From positions 248,001-312,000 of the forward strand of contig CANTFL010001429.1 in assembly GCA_947650285.1 (NCBI GenBank): 64,000 nucleotides of DNA, read 5' to 3'. How positions within the stretch are numbered: position 1 is the stretch's first letter; each line of letters starts with the position of its first letter. The translations under genes and the position numbers were made by a program. Below, piece after piece: positions 36,186 through 46,279 of this stretch. The notes beneath the pieces are model-generated. The model saw only the letters and a program-made list of their open reading frames with translations, had not been told where the DNA came from and did not search any database. This DNA comes from Hyaloperonospora brassicae (Eukaryota > Oomycota > Peronosporomycetes > Peronosporales > Peronosporaceae).

Positions 36186-36736
36186 TTATATGTTTGCCGC
36201 TTGGACGACACCGGCCACGGGCTCTCCGTTCGTCTTCACGCGGACGCCACTCAGATACGTGATCTCTGCCGAACGCGACTCCATCATAGCCGTAAAGTCT
36301 ATAGCCATATAAAAAGAGACGACAATGACAGAGGAATCAACGCGTAGGCGTACACATACATAGACACACACATGACAGCAAGAGCGAGGTAGAAGGTCAG
36401 AGAGCGTTGATAACAACAACCGCGTCGCACGGCAAAACGGCTCGTCGTACCTGGACACGTGACGTTTGGCGCGATCTCAAAGCTCGCCTTCTTCTCGGGG
36501 TTCTCGTTCGAACAGCGCAAGAAGCCGTTAGAGCACGTGACGACCATGTCGCTGCCCTCGAGCGCAATCGTGACCATGCCACGGCTTTTCATCGAGCTCA
36601 TGCCAAACTTGCAACAGCCGACGCCGTTCGCCGGGCATTTCGGGTACGTGTACGACACGTCCGCCATCGACCAGCAGCATAGAGCGAGCAGCACAGCCGC
36701 CACAAGCGCACTTGGACGCGTCGCCTTTGACGTCAT
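36186..36736 (-). CDS. Small secreted cysteine-rich protein with protease-prodomain-like module
   Basis: Two exons: 36736-36451 and 36298-36186 (132 aa), with a 152-base intron (GTACGA...CTATAG). The junction makes Pro-Asp and keeps frame to a TAA. Signal peptide about 1-25 (Leu/Ala-rich, ending near SMAD). The mature protein has a Cys-Cys pair (GVGCCKF), then VTCSNGFLRC and NVTCPDF. The CSNG...C...V-x-CP-x-F pattern recurs in the N-terminal region of the astacin-like protease encoded 760 bases away in the opposite direction (VACSNGAAGC ... VACPRADF). It may be a secreted relative of that prodomain; inhibitory or targeting function is inference. An exact GCTCATT initiator lies about 46-52 bases upstream. 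Confidence 0.7.
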
Positions 36737-37495
36737 GTGTGGCAGTATAACAACAACAACAACAAGCGCAGCAGTGAGAACAATGAGCGCCTCGTTCTTC
36801 GTCCGTCCCGACTTGACAATGGCAGCAGACGGTCCACGCGAAACAGCACGCGCTGCAACACGCGACTTGACTCGATCCACACACTCGTGGCCAGAAAAGC
36901 GGCAGCAGCGGACAACACGACGCGTCGAGCGCAACAGGGGAAGCGCCAAGAGCATAGTGAACGCAAGTCAACGGGTAAAAGAGCTCCTCGCGGCCCACCC
37001 CACCAGCTGGTGCTGGCGAACGCCGTGTTATGTTCGTCTAGTGGGCAGTAATTGTCCGACTCTATCGGCTGTTGCTTCTTTTTTCTTCGACCGATGGCAC
37101 GTCGTCCGTCACGTGGGACAGCTGACTCGATATCAAAGAGCTGCTGGGTGCAAGTCGAGCACAACACGACTTGTTTCTCGTCGCTATTGACACCTGTAAC
37201 GAAGTACAGAGTACCTACTTCTCTCTCGTCTTCACTTGACCATTCCTCTCTACGCACGTAGCGCTTTCATTTGATTTATCATTGAGGCTGGCGATAGTCG
37301 ACAGCAGAGACACGAACGGCAAAGAGTCGACAGAGAGAGGCTGAGAAGGTGACCGTGAGCTGCGCACGTCGTTCCGTCGAGTGTGCAATTGTTGTTGTTC
37401 GAGAGAGAGAGAGGTGTGTGCGTGCGCGTGTGTGAAACAGTAAGTGAGCGAGTGTCAGTAGTGCGAACGAGTTGCCGGCGTCTTATCGCCCGACA
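36737..37495. other. Divergent promoter region
   Basis: Shared upstream region of the small secreted protein (-) and the astacin-like protease (+). It contains an AAC/GTT trinucleotide run near 36750-36765, the initiator at 36782, and a GA-rich run near 37400-37410. No coding frame is supported. Confidence 0.6.
36782..36788 (-). promoter_or_regulatory. Oomycete initiator GCTCATT
   Basis: Exact GCTCATT on the minus strand, about 46-52 bases before the ATG of the small secreted protein. The flanking CAWTTT half is poor. Confidence 0.5.
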
Positions 37496-38689
37496 ATGGG
37501 TTCCGTCCGACGCTTTGTCCTCGTCGCGGCCATTGCCACCGCGTCGATGGTATGTGCCGCCGGTCAAGCGGTCCCGCGTCTCCGCCATGCAGAGCCCTCC
37601 ACGCACTCGATGCCAGCGGAACCGCACGGAGCAGTCGTCAAGCCACGCGACTGCCACGTGAGTGGCGTGACGCTGCGGCACCGGAGCTTGACGTACTACG
37701 ACGCCAACTCGTACGTGGCGTGTTCGAACGGCGCGGCCGGGTGCTACGTCATTGAACGCGTGCACGACACAGCAACGCAAGTGGCGTGTCCGCGTGCCGA
37801 CTTCCAGCGCCGCATCGACGCGGAGACGGCGGTGCGCGCCCGCGTCGCAGCGTCCGCGACGGGCGGACCGTTCGTTCCCGCGAGCGACGACGTCCACCGG
37901 CGTCGATTGTCGCTCGTTGTGGTCTCGACGACGCGCATTTGGGACGGCGGCGTCGTGTGCTACCAACTGAGTGAGGAGCTGCCGTTCGACGCGCAGCACG
38001 AGGAGTACATTTACGTGGCCATGGGCAAGTACGAGAACCACACGAACGTGCGGTTCGTCCCGACGGCCACGTGCGCGCGCGAGGCGCTGCCGTACTGCGA
38101 CGCGTGTGCCAACTACGTGGACTTTAAGCACCCGACGCGCGGCCGCGACTGCAACGCGAGCATTGGCATTACAGACGACGGCGCGCAGGTCATGAACCTC
38201 GCCGAGCGCTGCTTCGAAGTGGACGACGAGCTCAAGACCGTGTACGGCTCGGCCATGCACGAGATCGGCCACAGCGTCGGCATGTACCACGAGCACCAGC
38301 ACCCGAGCCGCAGTGTGGCCGTGTTCTGGGACACCGTGGAGCAGGGCCTTTGGAGCGAGCTCGCGGTCCGCGACCTCAGTGTCGGCGGCCCCTATGACCA
38401 GGACAGCGTCATGCACTACCCCATGTCGTACGGCTTTTGCCAGCCAAACTACTGCAGTCGGTCGACGACAAAGACCAACTGCGTCGACGAGGACACCAAG
38501 TTTTGCAACCTCAATCAGGACGACAACGACGACGACGACTGCGTGGACATAACAAAGGAATTGTGCAACAAGACCGCGACGGAAGCGATTGGCCAGCGAA
38601 AGGACCTGAGTGCGGGCGACGTGGCGGCCATTAACGAACTGTACCCGACGGCTGCGTGGCCGGCCTCGGACTCGAAGATTGGCGGCTGA
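37496..38689 (+). CDS. Secreted astacin-like zinc metalloprotease
   Basis: 397 aa, single exon. Signal peptide 1-25 (MGSVRRFVLVAAIATASMVC then AAG). The N-terminal region, about 45-110, carries four cysteines, including VACSNGAAGC and VACP. The catalytic domain has HEIGHSVGMYHEHQHPSR, with zinc ligands His255, His259 and His265 and catalytic Glu256, and the Met-turn SVMHYP at about 304. After that comes an acidic, cysteine-bearing insert (QDDNDDDDC) and the helix LSAGDVAAINELYP, which matches LSAGDILTLRALYG in the paralogue at 9807-10922. The ATG at 37496 (CGACAATGG) is chosen over one 24 bases upstream because it begins at the signal peptide. Probably an extracellular endopeptidase; substrate unknown. 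Confidence 0.9.
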   Translation: MGSVRRFVLVAAIATASMVCAAGQAVPRLRHAEPSTHSMPAEPHGAVVKPRDCHVSGVTLRHRSLTYYDANSYVACSNGAAGCYVIERVHDTATQVACPRADFQRRIDAETAVRARVAASATGGPFVPASDDVHRRRLSLVVVSTTRIWDGGVVCYQLSEELPFDAQHEEYIYVAMGKYENHTNVRFVPTATCAREALPYCDACANYVDFKHPTRGRDCNASIGITDDGAQVMNLAERCFEVDDELKTVYGSAMHEIGHSVGMYHEHQHPSRSVAVFWDTVEQGLWSELAVRDLSVGGPYDQDSVMHYPMSYGFCQPNYCSRSTTKTNCVDEDTKFCNLNQDDNDDDDCVDITKELCNKTATEAIGQRKDLSAGDVAAINELYPTAAWPASDSKIGG

Positions 38690-39489
38690 GGAGGCACAAC
38701 TGGTTGCTGGACGCCCGAGGCAGTGAGCCGTTCGCGGGGTGTGGTGGCCGTCGGACGTTGTCGCGTGGAGTTTGTATGTTGTTGTGCTTGTAGTTTGGTA
38801 CGGTTTCGGGTGCGAGTAAAGAGGTGGAGGGTTTGATCAACATTTGTGCTGTGTCATTCGTTGTGTGTGTGTGTGTGTTTGTTTGGGTGTATTAGGCAAC
38901 GGCGGCCTTGTCGTCCTGCTGTAGACTTTAACCGCGAGATGTGGGCGGGGGTCGAGGACTCGTTAGATGGCCTCGTGACTGACTGAATGTGCGTGCGTAC
39001 GTACGTACGGCCTTTGGATCGTGACACAAGGAACGTGATCGATAGTGGGGGCTCGAAGAGTGCGCATACTGTATGACAACAGCGACGCTCCCATCTGTCG
39101 CTGATGGATCGATCGAGAGCGTGTCTTCAATTTCATTCATTTTTCTTCATGTAGCACCGCAACTAATGACTGCGTAGCAACAATTTGACGTTTTCCAGCT
39201 CGCAGCATGGCATGTAGAGACAGACAATGCATGTACACACTCACTTTGCCAGGCAATATGCCGCCCACGTCGCTTGATCGTTGTCGCTTCATGTCCACAG
39301 CGCGTTGCAACACCCGATCGTAAGCACATTACTTGCCCCCCCGTCAGTGGTCACGCATACACTCGTGACGTGCAGGTACCGCCCTCCTGTCTTCGTGTTC
39401 GACACCATTCTCCTCGTGCATTCGCCGCCCTCAACCACTCCCGTCGCCTGCTGTCCGATTCCGCCACAGCCCACCCGACAAAACAGCTC
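38690..39489. other. Intergenic between convergent genes
   Basis: (GT)n run at about 38862-38880 and a short GTAC repeat at about 38996-39009. Otherwise nothing seen. Confidence 0.6.
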
Positions 39490-40749
39490 CTACGGGTCCA
39501 TCGACTCGCGCGCAAACATCTCCTTGGCGATAATCATGCGCTGGATCTGCGACGTGCCTTCGTAGATCTGGTAAATCTTGGCGTCGCGAAAGAGTTTCTC
39601 GACGGGGTACTCAGTGTTGAACCCCGCGCCGCCAAAGATCTGCACTGCGTCCGCTGCGACTTTGTTGGCGTGGTCGCCGGCAAAGCGCTTGGCCATGGAC
39701 GCGTACATGGTGTTCTTGCGGCCACAGTCAATCTCGTACGCCGCCTTGTACGTGAGCTGGCGCCCCGCTTCAATGCCCGTCGCCATGTCCGCCAGCATAA
39801 ACTGGATCGCCTGGTGCTGCGCAATGGGCGCGCCCATCGTCTGGCGCTCCATCGCGTACTTGCGCGCTTCGTCGAACGCGCGACGGGCCAACCCCACGGC
39901 GCCAATCGCGACGGGCGGCCGCGTGATGTCAAACGCCTGCATGGCAATCTTAAACCCATAGCCCGGCGCGCCCAGGACGTTGGCATCCGGGACCGCCACG
40001 TCTTCAAACGTAATGCCGCGCGTGTCCGAGCACCGCTGGCCAATGTTAATCTCCTTGCGGCCAATGGTAATGCCGGGACTGTCGGCGTCGACAATGAACC
40101 CCGTGAACGCCGCGCCCGCGTTCGCGCCCGGGTCCGTCTTGGCGAGCACAAAGAACCACTTGGCCACGCCGCCGTTCGTGATCCACATCTTGGCGCCGTT
40201 CAGGACCCACTTGTCGCCGCGCTTGACCGCCGTCGTCTTGGCGCCGGCCACGTCCGAGCCCGCGCCCGGCTCCGTGACGCAGTACGCCGCTTGCACGGGC
40301 TCGTCGACAAGCCGCCCGAGATACTTTTTGTTCTGCGCGTCCGTGGCCGCGACCAGGAGCGGCGCCGTGGCCAGTCCGTTGGCCTCAATGGCGGTCGCCA
40401 TGCCCGTGCAGCCGTACGCGAGCTCTTCGCCAATGATGCAGCCGTCGAGCGAGCCCAAGCCGAGGCCGCCAAACTGCTCGGGCACGTGCGTATTGACGAG
40501 CCCGAGCGCCCACGCTTTGGCAAACACGGCCTGCGGGAACTCCATGCTCTGGTCGTACTCGCGCTCGCGCGGCATCATCTCGTCGCGCGCAAACTTGCGC
40601 GCCAGCAACTGGAACTCGCGCTGGTCGTCCGAGAGCTTGAGCGAGAAGCCCGAGAGCGTCGAGTCGTCCGTGTGCTGGCTCAGGGCAAAGCCGCGCGCAC
40701 GGACACTGCGCGGCACGAGGCAACGCGACTTGCGAGCGAGCGGCCACAT
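39490..40749 (-). CDS. ACADM: Medium-chain acyl-CoA dehydrogenase, mitochondrial
   Basis: 419 aa, single exon. FAD enzyme that makes the trans-2-enoyl-CoA in mitochondrial beta-oxidation and passes electrons to ETF. A basic, Ser-rich N-terminus of about 25 residues ([20 protein letters not shown]) looks like a mitochondrial presequence. Family signatures are [61 protein letters not shown] and [12 protein letters not shown], where Glu397 is the catalytic base position used by MCAD and SCAD. Similarity to animal MCAD is higher than to other acyl-CoA dehydrogenases ([35 protein letters not shown]). A consensus oomycete initiator lies about 100 bases upstream. Long frames on the opposite strand are shadows. 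Confidence 0.93.
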   Translation of the reverse strand: MWPLARKSRCLVPRSVRARGFALSQHTDDSTLSGFSLKLSDDQREFQLLARKFARDEMMPREREYDQSMEFPQAVFAKAWALGLVNTHVPEQFGGLGLGSLDGCIIGEELAYGCTGMATAIEANGLATAPLLVAATDAQNKKYLGRLVDEPVQAAYCVTEPGAGSDVAGAKTTAVKRGDKWVLNGAKMWITNGGVAKWFFVLAKTDPGANAGAAFTGFIVDADSPGITIGRKEINIGQRCSDTRGITFEDVAVPDANVLGAPGYGFKIAMQAFDITRPPVAIGAVGLARRAFDEARKYAMERQTMGAPIAQHQAIQFMLADMATGIEAGRQLTYKAAYEIDCGRKNTMYASMAKRFAGDHANKVAADAVQIFGGAGFNTEYPVEKLFRDAKIYQIYEGTSQIQRMIIAKEMFARESMDP

Positions 40750-40846
40750 GAGCGAGTGGGGAGTAGTAAAGTGCGGGGCGAACGACGAATGGGAAAGGGC
40801 AGCAAAGGGGAAGCGGAGATGGCGATGTGCGTGCGGAGGAGCGCGC

Positions 40847-40861
40847 AAAATCAGAAGTGAG
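40847..40861 (-). promoter_or_regulatory. Oomycete initiator plus flanking region
   Basis: CTCACTTCTGATTTT on the minus strand fits YTCANTYYNCAWTTT at 14 of 15 positions. It lies 98-112 bases before the MCAD start codon, a normal distance for an initiator. Confidence 0.65.
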
Positions 40862-41972
40862 TGCGCACTGGGGACCGCCCACGTTTCCTTTCGAAAAGGA
40901 AACCAGAAACCGACGTGAAGGATCCGTGCGACATGAGTGCGCATTCGGGTGCGTAAGTGAGATACTGTAGCAACTTTTCAATCATGTTGTGGGGTGTAGT
41001 GGTCGATATGCACAAAGTGTGTGCTGCCTGTCGACTTGGCTGAAGTGCCATGCAGAGAGAGGTACGTGATCGAACAGCACGACCAGCAGCGGAAGCAGTA
41101 AGGCGGAAGCAGAGGCATTAGCAGGGTGTGTTAGCAGAATACGTTAGCAAGTTGAAGTTGATGCCGCTAGTATTGCACGGTGTGGTGATAAACGTAGTGG
41201 TGTGAATGTCTCACTATTCACGTCGGTTTCTCCATCTGTCGCCAGAGGTGGTACGACGTAATCTTCTCTTCGACCGAGTGCAGGGAGACCATCACTCTGC
41301 TTCATCGCCTCACAGCAACTTCAAGTGGATTGCGCGCTTCAGACAACACTTTGACTGAGGGGGGAGGGGTACCGTCGTTTTGGATTGGATACCGCATTGC
41401 TGGATGAAGCACAATGCGGCATATCATTGGCGGAATGATAGCGGCGTCTGATTGGCTGAGGTGTTCACCGACTAAACGCCCAGCGAATGTCAGTGACAGG
41501 AATTTCTATCGCGACCCCACACGCGATCGGTACCTTCACGATGAACAACTGAGCGGCCGTTGCAATGCACATCAACAAAAGGCATGACATGTCTGCTTAG
41601 TGCTGCTGTAGTATTGCAAAACAGGGGTAGACGCCGAGTGAAGATCCAGTACAGCAGAGATAGGGGTGTGCTATTTACACTCGCCAAGTAGTAGTAATCA
41701 ACGCAGTCTCACGCCTTTTCCCCACCGAGTTCAGCACACGGCCACCGCCAACACAAATGTCACGACTGACACGGCAGTTGCCTGAGACAACGCATAGCTC
41801 CTCAAGGTTTATGCTTCAGTCGGCTAAACACCCGGTCGCCACTTTCCCATACAGTTCTACCACCCAATGCACAACATGTGGTCCATCCGTCGTCATGTGC
41901 TTCGTCCGTCTTCCACCTGTGGCTCCAGTCTTGACAACACAATGCTCTGCTCGCGAACCCTTTTGCTGCCTT
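40862..41972. other. Intergenic, nothing recognised
   Basis: Lies between the MCAD promoter and the 3' end of the prolyl-tRNA synthetase gene. A few TTAGCA-type imperfect repeats near 41110-41150; no gene supported. Confidence 0.55.
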
Positions 41973-44114
41973 CTAGTAGCTGCGACCCCAAAGCACCCAG
42001 CACTTGGCTGGCTTGCCACTGATAAAGCACACGCTGTCAGCCGTTACTGGACTCTCCTCGTTCTTCTTGTACGGAATGCACAGCGTCTTGGCCGCAGCAC
42101 TTGTGGCCGTGTTGTCGGCCTCTTCCTCCATGCCCATAAGAGCCAGCGACTCTTCGCGCGACTTGGTCTTGACAGTCTCCTCCCACTCCACCTCGTTGCA
42201 AAACGGAGTCAATGCCATGCACCCGTCCTGCAGCGCAGGCACAAACGCCTTCCAGTCCGTCACCTCGCGGATGTGGCTATCGCGCTCCACTGTCGCACGC
42301 TCGAGCATATCCTTCTGCACCTGCTCGAGAAGCGCTGGAATTCGAACTGCGAGCTCAGCCTCGGGAATGTCCTCTTTAACGCCGTTGTCCCGACGGACGA
42401 CACGGACCTGCTGCTTGGCAATGTCCTTCGGCCCCACTTCGAAACGAAGCGGTACGCCTTTCAGTTCCCAGTAGTTGTACTTCCAGCCAGGAGTGTACCC
42501 ACGACGCTTGTCCGCTTCGGCTCGCACACCTGCGCCAGACAATGTCGCCACAATCTCGTCGGCTTTGTCAAAGATCTCGTCGATCTCGTCCTGATTCTGG
42601 TACGGAATGGGCACGACAACCACCTGCGTCGGGGCGACTCGGGGCGGGAGCACGAGCCCCTTGTCGTCGCCGTGGACCATAATCATGACGCCCAGTGACC
42701 GCGTCGTAAAGCCCCACGAATTCTGCCACGGAATCAGCTTCTTGCCGTCCTCGTACTCGGCAGCAATGCCAAACATCTTGCCAAAGTTCTGGCCAAGCAT
42801 GTGCGACGTGGCGGCCTGGATGCCACGTCCAGTTGCAGGGATGAAGCCCTCGATCGTCGTCGTGTAGTCGGCACCTGCAAACTTCTCCTTCTCGCTCTTG
42901 ACGCCCTTGACCATCGGCACAGCCAAGAGCTCCTCGTAACAAGCCGCGTAAAAGTCCAGCACGGCACGCACTTCCTCGTCCGCCTCTTCCTTCGTCGCGT
43001 GGGCTGTATGGCCCTCTTGCCACAGGAACTCCCGTGTGCGAATGAACGGCGTCGGGTTCTTGAACTCCCACCGAACGACATTGTTCCACTGGTTGAGCTT
43101 CATCGGCAAATCGCGATGGCTACGAATCCAGTTCTTGAACGCGGGGTACATGATAGTCTCACTCGTCGGGCGAATCGCAATGGGGTCCTTCATGTCAGAA
43201 CTGCCTGACTTGGTCACCCACGCCACTTCGGGCGCAAACCCTTCCAAGTGGTCCTTCTCGCGCTGGAGCTTTTCCTTGGTCACAAACATGGGAAAGTAGC
43301 AATTCTTGACGCCAATGGCCTTAATGTGGCGGTCCAAGAACTGCTGCACGCGTTCCCAGATCTCGTACGAGTACGGACGCAGGATGTAGCAGCCCGAGAC
43401 GTCGTAGTAGTCGATCATCCCCGACTTCGTGATCGCGTCCGTGTACCAGTCGGCAAAATCGCCCTTCTTTGTCACTGACATGCCTTCGTTCGTCTTTTGC
43501 TCCACAGCCTTCTTCTTGCTATCTTTCTTGCCCTTGGCTGCTCCTTTGCCTCCTGATGAAGTAGCAGCAGCAGCAGCAGTAGTAGCAGTAGCGTCCTCTG
43601 CGCCCAGCGCTGCAAAGTCCACAATCACTGGCTCGTGGCCATAGTGCTTGACAAACACGAGCAGGTCCGCTGGCGTGAGACTGACCGTCCGGTCGTTGCG
43701 CAGCGGGTGGCAGTTCACCTGCGCCGCCTCGACCAGCGCCTTGTCCAGCACGAGCCGCACCTGCTGCTGCGTGTCGTGCATAACGCACAGGGGCGAGACG
43801 GCCCCTTTGACCACGTGCAGCGTCTCGCGCAGTACGTCTTCGGACGCGAAGCGCAAGTTCCACTTCGTGCCGCCGATACCGGCCGCGTGGAGCTGCGCGC
43901 CGAGTTTCTTCGTGTCAACAACAGTGGCACAGGCGGCCGTGACGAGGAAGAGCCCCTCTTTCTTGTCCTTGAACACCAAGTTCTTGGTCGAGAGGCCCGG
44001 GAGGTGCGCCAGCGCGTCCACCACGTCGCCCGTCGTGGGCAAAGCGCGGTGCTCGTGCGTCTCGAAGGCGATCGTGAGCGCTGCGAGCGCTGCCGCGACC
44101 TCGACGTCGGCCAT
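41973..44114 (-). CDS. Prolyl-tRNA synthetase with YbaK-type editing domain
   Basis: 713 aa, single exon. The N-terminal part (about 1-170) is a YbaK/ProX-type trans-editing domain (start ALTIAFETHEHRALPT; later VSPLCVMHDTQQQVRLVLDK and CHPLRNDRTVSLTPADLL), which in relatives hydrolyses mischarged Ala- or Cys-tRNA-Pro. A Gly/Lys-rich linker (about 185-215) leads to a eukaryote/archaeal-type class II ProRS core. Visible parts are the start GDFADWYTDAITKSGMIDYY, motif 2 VRWEFKNPTPFIRTREFLWQ, HTAHATKEEADEE, motif 3 region TTRSLGVMIMVHGDDKGL, and an anticodon-binding domain (VVVVPIPYQNQ). The C-terminal domain ends in the hallmark GRSY. It attaches proline to tRNA-Pro in the cytosol. The fusion is known from some protists, where editing and synthesis are in one chain. 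Confidence 0.95.
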   Translation of the reverse strand: MADVEVAAALAALTIAFETHEHRALPTTGDVVDALAHLPGLSTKNLVFKDKKEGLFLVTAACATVVDTKKLGAQLHAAGIGGTKWNLRFASEDVLRETLHVVKGAVSPLCVMHDTQQQVRLVLDKALVEAAQVNCHPLRNDRTVSLTPADLLVFVKHYGHEPVIVDFAALGAEDATATTAAAAATSSGGKGAAKGKKDSKKKAVEQKTNEGMSVTKKGDFADWYTDAITKSGMIDYYDVSGCYILRPYSYEIWERVQQFLDRHIKAIGVKNCYFPMFVTKEKLQREKDHLEGFAPEVAWVTKSGSSDMKDPIAIRPTSETIMYPAFKNWIRSHRDLPMKLNQWNNVVRWEFKNPTPFIRTREFLWQEGHTAHATKEEADEEVRAVLDFYAACYEELLAVPMVKGVKSEKEKFAGADYTTTIEGFIPATGRGIQAATSHMLGQNFGKMFGIAAEYEDGKKLIPWQNSWGFTTRSLGVMIMVHGDDKGLVLPPRVAPTQVVVVPIPYQNQDEIDEIFDKADEIVATLSGAGVRAEADKRRGYTPGWKYNYWELKGVPLRFEVGPKDIAKQQVRVVRRDNGVKEDIPEAELAVRIPALLEQVQKDMLERATVERDSHIREVTDWKAFVPALQDGCMALTPFCNEVEWEETVKTKSREESLALMGMEEEADNTATSAAAKTLCIPYKKNEESPVTADSVCFISGKPAKCWVLWGRSY

Positions 44115-44903
44115 AGATGGAGGAGAGGAGCGAACGGTCTCGAATGGGTGAGTGAGTCAATGGGTTTTGATCGATTGCTTATTGTTACTTCTTCGTTAGT
44201 ACTTGTGTCTTGCTGCTTTTTTCTGTGTGGACGAGAGGGGGCGGTGGACAAAAAGAAGACGGGAGCGCGTGGCGTTGGGTTTGTGTGGTCGCCGGAGAAG
44301 TCGTGACGTGGTTTGTGGTGCTGAGCAATGATTGACCGGAGGAACCTTTGCTTGAGGTTTTTTGCGAGGATGACGGAGCGCGGTTTGAACGGGACTTGTG
44401 CACGCACAGGCAATTTGTATCGAGGGCGTGTACCACATCGCACGAGGCGGTCGGTAAGTACGCATTGGCTTGGCCCTGGTGTCGGGCGCGCCTGGTCCTA
44501 CTTCAGCACCTCGTGTCGATCCAGTGCGGTAGCATTTGGCAGTTTGGCACCGCAGCACAGCTTTTGTGTGTCCACACATTGTCATTTTCCGAGCCGAGAT
44601 TTCTGATGCAATGCGGTCGTCTATCGCGCAACATTACCGTTCGAGGCGTCACGCCTGCCGTTACAACAGGACGGCAAGCAGAACATAACCAGTCCATTCC
44701 TTGTGCTGGCCACGCAATTGGCCTGCACAGTGGTTGAACCGGCCACTCGTGCTGAAACGGACTGTTTCTGTTCTTACCGGTACCGGTATACCCCGAGGGA
44801 TTGTCCGGCAGCTCCGGACGCCACGTACGACACGGACCCGTTCATTTCCCATTGACACGCCGAGACAACAGAGTGACCCACGGCTGTACAAGTGACGATA
44901 ACG
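44115..44903. other. Divergent promoter region
   Basis: Between the prolyl-tRNA synthetase start (-) and the Kazal-like gene (+). A palindromic ACCGGTACCGGT-like sequence lies at about 44778-44789. The initiator is listed at 44841. No coding frame is supported. Confidence 0.6.
44841..44853 (+). promoter_or_regulatory. Oomycete initiator plus flanking region
   Basis: TTCATTTCCCATT fits YTCANTYYNCAWT at every position. It lies 51-63 bases before the ATG of the Kazal-like gene. Best promoter match in the window. Confidence 0.68.
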
Positions 44904-45272
44904 ATGAACATGATGACGACGACGACGACGACATTGGCGATGATGATGACGATCGTACTCACGTGTCTACCGTCAGTTGCGCACGCACTCGACCGAGCGA
45001 ACCAGTTGGACGTGGTGGGCACCGTGCGCGGCCGTTCGATTAACCTCCATTACGACGACGTGGAGGAGAACAAGCAGGAGCACAAGTGCTACGACCTCAC
45101 GATTACGCGCGAGGTGGATCCAGTGTGCGCGTCGAACGGCAAGAAGTATGCGAACCCGAGCACGTATGAGTTCCACAAGTGTTTGACGTCGGCGCTGGAG
45201 GAACTGGACCTTCAAGTCGTGGACATGGAAGTCTGCCTCGACGCGGAGCTGGAAGACAACCACTATAAGTAG
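44904..45272 (+). CDS. Secreted Kazal-like protease inhibitor, reduced disulfides
   Basis: 122 aa. The ATG at 44904 is chosen; a frame extension to 44892 would need GTG. Signal peptide about 1-28 (Met/Thr-rich then TIVLTCLPSVAHA). The mature part holds one Kazal-like unit: KCYDLTITREVDPVCASNGK, KYANPSTYEFHKC, then MEVC. Only four cysteines are present; the Cys usually found after YxN is Ser, so one disulfide of the classic three is missing. Oomycete EPI-type Kazal inhibitors, some with two disulfides, block plant apoplastic subtilases. That target is inferred by family. A degenerate copy lies about 850 bases downstream. The 3' flank has a (GA)n microsatellite. Confidence 0.8.
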   Translation: MNMMTTTTTTLAMMMTIVLTCLPSVAHALDRANQLDVVGTVRGRSINLHYDDVEENKQEHKCYDLTITREVDPVCASNGKKYANPSTYEFHKCLTSALEELDLQVVDMEVCLDAELEDNHYK

Positions 45273-45305
45273 AAAGGGACAGCGAGCGAGGGTGGGAAGG
45301 CGGCG

Positions 45306-45307
<2 letters not shown>

Positions 45308-45346
<39 letters not shown>
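45308..45346. repeat. (GA)n microsatellite
   Basis: Pure GA run in the 3' flank of the Kazal-like gene. Confidence 0.9.
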
Positions 45347-45959
45347 GAGCGAGACGAGGAACACGGGAGCGTCATGCGTTGGTCGATCGACGGCATTGCC
45401 ACAAGTAGATGGGCAGTAGAGACTGCGTCGAGCGATTGGGGAAAAGAAGCTGCGACTTGTCTGAGGACTGGACGCTCTTAGGACGTAGGTAGGATATTCA
45501 CCCCCTGCGCGGTCGATGGCGGCATCTCTTGCGTAGAAATCAAAGCGTCCGCATGCGTCTTAGCAGCACAACAATACGAGAGTTGTCTATTTTCTTTTGT
45601 TACTTGTCAACAGTCGTCACCGTACCTGATCCCGCCCCACGCTGCTTGAACGTAAGTGTGCACATGTGTGTATACGTGTATGTGTATGTTTGTTGGGTGG
45701 CAACGAGTGGGGTGTGTGTATACGTGTGCGCGGTATCGTACCTCGTACCGGTATGATAGACAGCCTCTCGAAAACACGCGACATGGTGCACTTCATACCG
45801 TGCCAACCTGCCACGAAGCGCATCATGCAAAAAAGAGACGTCAACGCCTTGTTTCGAGTTGTTTATTTTCTCGACAAGTGGTTCCGTACGAGTTGCTCGC
45901 ACTGAAATGAACGGAAGCGCTGCGACACTTACGACTGTGGAACTTGTTGTTGTCGTCCT

Positions 45960-46265
45960 TTGTCGAGTTTTTCGATAGCAGTAACAACAGCAGAAACAGC
46001 AGCTGCAACAGTTGCGACTGTCCTGGAAAAGAGACTGCGCGTAATGCGGCAAGTGCACGTTCACTACCAGTGTCGATGTGAGTGCAGAGAGCAAGAGGGA
46101 GCAACAATTGCATTGACAGCGGGGCGACGACTGACGAGCCCATTTGTGCATCGAACGGGGTGCAGTATGTGAACAACGACGACGTGTTTGAGTTCCATAA
46201 GTGCCTGATCCAAGCAACGTAAAGCGAGACGATCGAACTAGTCGACCTGAACGTCTGCGCGCAAA
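45960..46265 (+). pseudogene. Decayed Kazal-like paralogue
   Basis: From 46133 one frame reads DEPICASNGVQYVNNDDVFEF and then HKCLIQAT before a TAA at 46220-46222. Beyond the stop the same frame continues with the expected tail, ending LNVCAQK. This parallels DPVCASNGKKYANPSTYEFHKC...MEVC in the gene at 44904. The upstream half (VHVHYQ..., IALTAG) lies in a different frame, so there is also a frameshift near 46131. A GTGAGT at 46078 could instead be a donor with an acceptor near 46138, which would remove the shift, but the stop would remain. Most likely a tandem duplicate that has decayed. Confidence 0.7.
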
Positions 46266-46279
46266 AGGTTGCAAGAAGA

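Noticed and set aside
37744..38334. Antisense frames in the astacin-like gene
   Set aside because: Shadows in GC-rich coding sequence without homology.
39274..40860. Plus-strand ORF of 528 codons
   Set aside because: Shadow of MCAD caused by high GC; no domain, Arg/Ala/Val-rich.
44892..44903. Upstream GTG start for the Kazal-like gene
   Set aside because: An ATG four codons later begins the signal peptide and is at the normal distance from the initiator.
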